A DNA stretch of 39,844 nt from Stentor roeselii. Lineage: Eukaryota; Ciliophora; Heterotrichea; Heterotrichida; Stentoridae. This document shows positions 37,216 through 39,844 of the stretch, in pieces. The position numbers were made by a program, and so were the translations under genes. Numbering within the stretch: the first letter of the stretch is position 1; every line of letters begins with the position of its first letter. The notes beneath the pieces were generated by a model that was not told the origin of the DNA, searched no databases, and saw nothing but the letters and a program-made list of their open reading frames with translations. Where the stretch lies: the NCBI GenBank assembly GCA_006503475.1, contig RSEH01000347.1, positions 1 to 39,844 on the forward strand, given 5' to 3'.

Positions 37216-37594
37216 GTTTATTCAGATATGATGATAAGCACTGAAAATTTCTTAGTTGAAAAGATATTATAAGCCTTAATTAACCTTATTGGATTAAATA
37301 ATGATTCTGAGTTTTTGTATGATTAATTGTGTTTTTTATATAGTAAAATATATGAAATTTTATTACTCTAGAAGGTAAGTGAATCGGATTCGTCTTTTAG
37401 TTGATAAAGAATATATAGGATATAGATGGGATTTCAGTTGATTTATTTGTTGTGGATTTCTTAGATATGAATATTAATCATCAATATATGTTGAGAAGAT
37501 ATAGATTTAAACATTAATTTAATATCTTTCTGAGTGAAAACTATCATTTTAATATCTAATAGAAGATCAATAGCTTGAAGATCCTTTCTTGATG
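37216..37594. other. AT-rich gene-free stretch
   Basis: 379 bp upstream of the Rab gene, leading into the first long repeat copy. It is very AT-rich with no ORF of note and no recognisable RNA gene. The C-rich sense-strand flank seen at other genes is not visible beyond the first few dozen bases. Confidence 0.5.
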
Positions 37595-38155
37595 CAATTA
37601 AATCAGCATTTACTATAAAAAATGATACATAGATCTAGAATTATTAAATATAGAAAAATGAACTAGTAATCTACAATAGACGAACTGAAAGTATCTAACT
37701 TAATCATCTTTTGAAGACTCAAATACAAAATCCTCCAATTCTTAAATTTGGTAATATCTGACCCTGAGGAGAATCCCCTAAGTTGCTCTTAGGATAATTT
37801 CTGTGATTTTCTAGGTCTAAGATCGTAAAAAATTCATTCAGCTGGCATATATATAATGTTATACCTTTTTTAAATAGCTACTTCATTAGAGGATGTTTTT
37901 TCAAATAGTTTTTAAACTAATTTTATCTGTAAAGTCCCGATGAATGATAAGGGCGAAGCATAATAAAATATAGTGAATAAGCTTGATTTCATAGCTTAAG
38001 CTATCTCATAAACATCGAAATAGTAAATTTATTAAAATATAGACAATAAAGATGGGATTTACCCCTTTTGGGACATAGGATCCTAGCATCATCACAGACC
38101 TTTACTTCAAAATACCAAAGGTTTATGCTAACATTAAGAGTATTACCCATTAATA
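37595..38155. repeat. Long dispersed repeat, copy 1 (~561 bp)
   Basis: Matches 39295-39844 along its whole length at an offset of 1,700 bp. Several blocks are nearly identical, including GACCCTGAGGAGAATCCCC, ATTCAGCTGGCATATAT, GTGAATAAGCTTGATTTCAT and the last ~85 bases. Differences include scattered indels that are not multiples of three, so the frame is not kept between copies and the repeat is probably non-coding. Conserved blocks alternate with variable AT-rich parts. Confidence 0.9.
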
Positions 38156-38226
38156 ATTACTAGGCTATAATCAAGCATATAGTATTAGTTAAAAACCGTG
38201 AAGTCTCTCTATTTCTTTCCTTATAA

Positions 38227-38997
38227 ATGGCTTGTTCATATGAAGATTGCTACAATCTGATTGCTTACTCTTGTAGAATATGAGAAAATTTACCTCTGTT
38301 TTGTCAAAATCACGCTCAAATTCACATGGCAAGTGCAGGCCATTGTCAATTTAATGATATTAGAGATCAGTATCAATTGCTATGGAAGCGTGAGCTGAAG
38401 CGTAGACAGAAAGCTATTATCAATCAAATTATCTTAGAAGAAAATAAAATGATATCAATTATTCAAAGTGCATCAAAATATACAATAGAATCAATCAAAA
38501 AAAATAGCAACAACATAAAAAATTCTAAAGAATATTTTTTGAAAAAAGAAGATATTATGAAATATTTAGAAAACTTATCACATACTTTTGAACTCATGAA
38601 AAAACCCATAAATGACTGTTTAAATAATAAAGAGAATAGAAGACTAAAAATAATATATGAAAATAGTATGAAAGCGAAAGAAATAATGTTTATCAGTACA
38701 CTTCGAACTTTACCTGGCGCAGATGTTTACATATGTGGTTCATGTATTGAATTGGGAAACTGGAATAGTCAACGAGGTATAAGATTAGATTGGGGAAATA
38801 ACTTCTGGAGTAAAAAAGTGTTATTTCAAAGCCGTGATATTGAATTTAAATATTTCATTAAAACTCCTGATGGTACTGTGATTTGGGAAATAGGAGACAA
38901 TCATAAAGTTGAATTTTATTCTCTGCTAACATTTTTAAGTAAATTTGAGCGAAATCTATTTACAAATTATGTTATAGATTTGAGTATAAATCGATAA
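38227..38997 (+). CDS. Zinc-finger (B-box-like) + CBM20 starch-binding protein with in-frame TGA at codon 19
   Basis: Reading from the ATG at 38227 (in TATAAATG), the frame runs to TAA at 38997, 256 codons, with one TGA at 38281-38283. Cysteines and histidines fall on both sides of that TGA: CSYEDC and YSC before, LFCQNHAQIHMASAGHC after, a C/H-rich finger. This supports 38227, not 38326, as the original start. No 15- or 16-nt intron can remove the TGA, since no AG acceptor occurs nearby. A coiled coil follows, then residues about 155-230 form a CBM20 domain (DVYICGSCIELGNWNSQRG, LDWGNNFWSKKV, IEFKYFIKTPDG, IWEIGDNHK) that binds starch or glycogen. It may be a decaying gene, translated from 38326, or read through. 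Confidence 0.7.
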
Positions 38998-39294
38998 ATA
39001 ATAGATACAATTAAACTAATCTAATACCCCATAAAAATAAAATCCTAACATCTGATAGTAGAGTTTTTTAATATTCATGTAAATAAGTTTCTTAAAAAAG
39101 TATCCAATATTTCCTACTTTTCTTAAAAGATAAAGCTGTAAAAACTTTAATTTTCCAAGCATTCGTAATAAAAAATAATTTTGAAAATACCCATTTCCAT
39201 AACTTATAATCAAAATGCTCTTTGAAAACAGAACCAAGATGTTAACCTTATATAGCTATCTAATTCAATTAATAGTTAATACATAATCTTAATC
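38998..39294. other. AT-rich spacer between CBM20 gene and second repeat copy
   Basis: 297 bp, AT-rich. A 73-codon minus-strand frame (39237-39016) has no ATG near its start and low-complexity Leu/Tyr/Lys/Phe content, so it was not called. No RNA gene was seen. Confidence 0.5.
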
Positions 39295-39844
39295 CAATTA
39301 AATCAGCATTTACTATAAAAATTGATAAATGGATCCTTAATTATTAAATGTATGAAGAAGAACTAGTAATCTACAATAAATGAACTGAAAGTACCTAAGT
39401 TTATAATGATTTGAAAACTTCAATACAAAATCCTCCAATTCTTAAATTTGGTCATATCTGACCCTGAGGAGAATCCCCAAAGCTACTTTTAAGATGATCT
39501 CTGTTATTTTGTAAGTCAAAGACTGTAAAAGCTTCATTCAGCTGGCATATATTTGATGTTATACCTTTCTAAAATGGCTACTTCATTAGTGAATGTTTCT
39601 TTAAATAGTCTGAAACTATTCTAATCAGTAAAGTCCCGATAATGACAAGATAATAAATTAGAGTGAATAAGCTTGATTTCATAGCTTTAGCTATCTGAAA
39701 AACATCTAAATATTAAATTTATAAAAATATAGACAATAAATATGGGGTATACCTCTTTGGGACATAAGATCCTAGCATCATCACAGACCTTTACTTCAAA
39801 ATACCAAAGGTTTATGCTAACATTAAGAGTATTACCCATTAATA
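39295..39844. repeat. Long dispersed repeat, copy 2 (cut by window end)
   Basis: Second copy of the 37595-38155 repeat, in the same orientation, beginning at the same CAATTAAATCAGCATTTACT edge. It is about 11 bp shorter over the shared length and runs off the window. The last ~85 bases are nearly identical to copy 1. Confidence 0.9.

Noticed and set aside
36934-37272. 112-aa plus-strand ORF
   Set aside because: It is antisense to the first two Rab exons, whose protein motifs are clear.
39016-39237. 73-aa minus-strand ORF
   Set aside because: It has no ATG near the start, low-complexity content and an AT-rich setting; nothing supports it as a gene.
37595-39844. LTR retrotransposon flanked by the two long repeats
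   Set aside because: The 1.1-kb interior encodes a CBM20 protein and no reverse transcriptase, integrase or primer-binding site is visible.
1-39844. Organism using TGA as a routine Trp codon (Blepharisma-type code)
   Set aside because: All genes but one read through with TGG for every Trp; only the TGA at 38281 hints at recoding.
1-39844. tRNA, rRNA, CRISPR or telomere repeats
   Set aside because: Spacers were read for T-loop-like motifs, conserved rRNA stretches and short tandem repeats; none was found.

Overview
The window looks like macronuclear DNA of a heterotrich ciliate (Stentor-like). Three things point there. Seven introns can be read that are all exactly 15 nt, GT...AG, with an A at position 10. 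The genes are closely packed and read in the standard code. The gene content is typical of ciliates: MORN proteins, a kelch/Cys-rich membrane protein, a cyclase and a PMCA pump. The species cannot be fixed from sequence alone, and no rRNA or tRNA gene was seen.

Layout. 1-4.3 kb: the 3' end of a class III nucleotide cyclase, a cNMP-binding/nucleoside-phosphorylase-like fusion and a PH/papain-fold fusion. 4.7-10 kb: a plasma-membrane-type Ca2+-ATPase and a proline-rich zinc-ribbon protein, both with a 15-nt intron near the 5' end. 10-14.9 kb: three small minus-strand genes (one ending in a CaaX box) and a large kelch membrane protein. 15-20.5 kb: two MORN proteins with myristoylation/palmitoylation-type N-termini, a degenerate calmodulin, an E2F/DP-type factor and two coiled-coil ORFs that overlap by one base. 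20.8-25 kb: mitochondrial SCOT, a TPR protein, a Mei2-type RRM protein and a small basic protein. 25-29.2 kb: UFL1, TFIIH subunit p34/Tfb4, UFM1 and a PAQR receptor. 29.3-37.2 kb: a TCAIM-like protein, a probably inactive Ulp1-like protein, a four-TM protein, eL31, phosphatidylserine synthase, an OSCA/TMEM63 channel, an unknown protein and an atypical Rab. 37.2-39.8 kb: an AT-rich tail of different character, with two copies of a ~555-bp non-coding repeat 1,700 bp apart around a zinc-finger/CBM20 gene that has an in-frame TGA.

How the genes relate. The clearest functional grouping is the UFMylation pair: the modifier UFM1 and its E3 ligase UFL1 lie on either side of TFB4. UFL1 and TFB4 have start codons 5 bp apart, and TFB4 and UFM1 have stop codons 4 bp apart. 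Several other genes are linked to Ca2+ or membranes (PMCA, OSCA/TMEM63, calmodulin-like, IQ-MORN, PS synthase), but a shared pathway is only inference.

Architecture. Convergent stops are usually 2-21 bp apart, and one pair overlaps by 4 bp. Three divergent ATG pairs are 5, 19 and 23 bp apart. Upstream flanks are C-rich and G-poor on the sense strand, and the skew flips inside divergent spacers. Many starts have the form TATAAATG. None of the 33 genes annotated ends in TGA.
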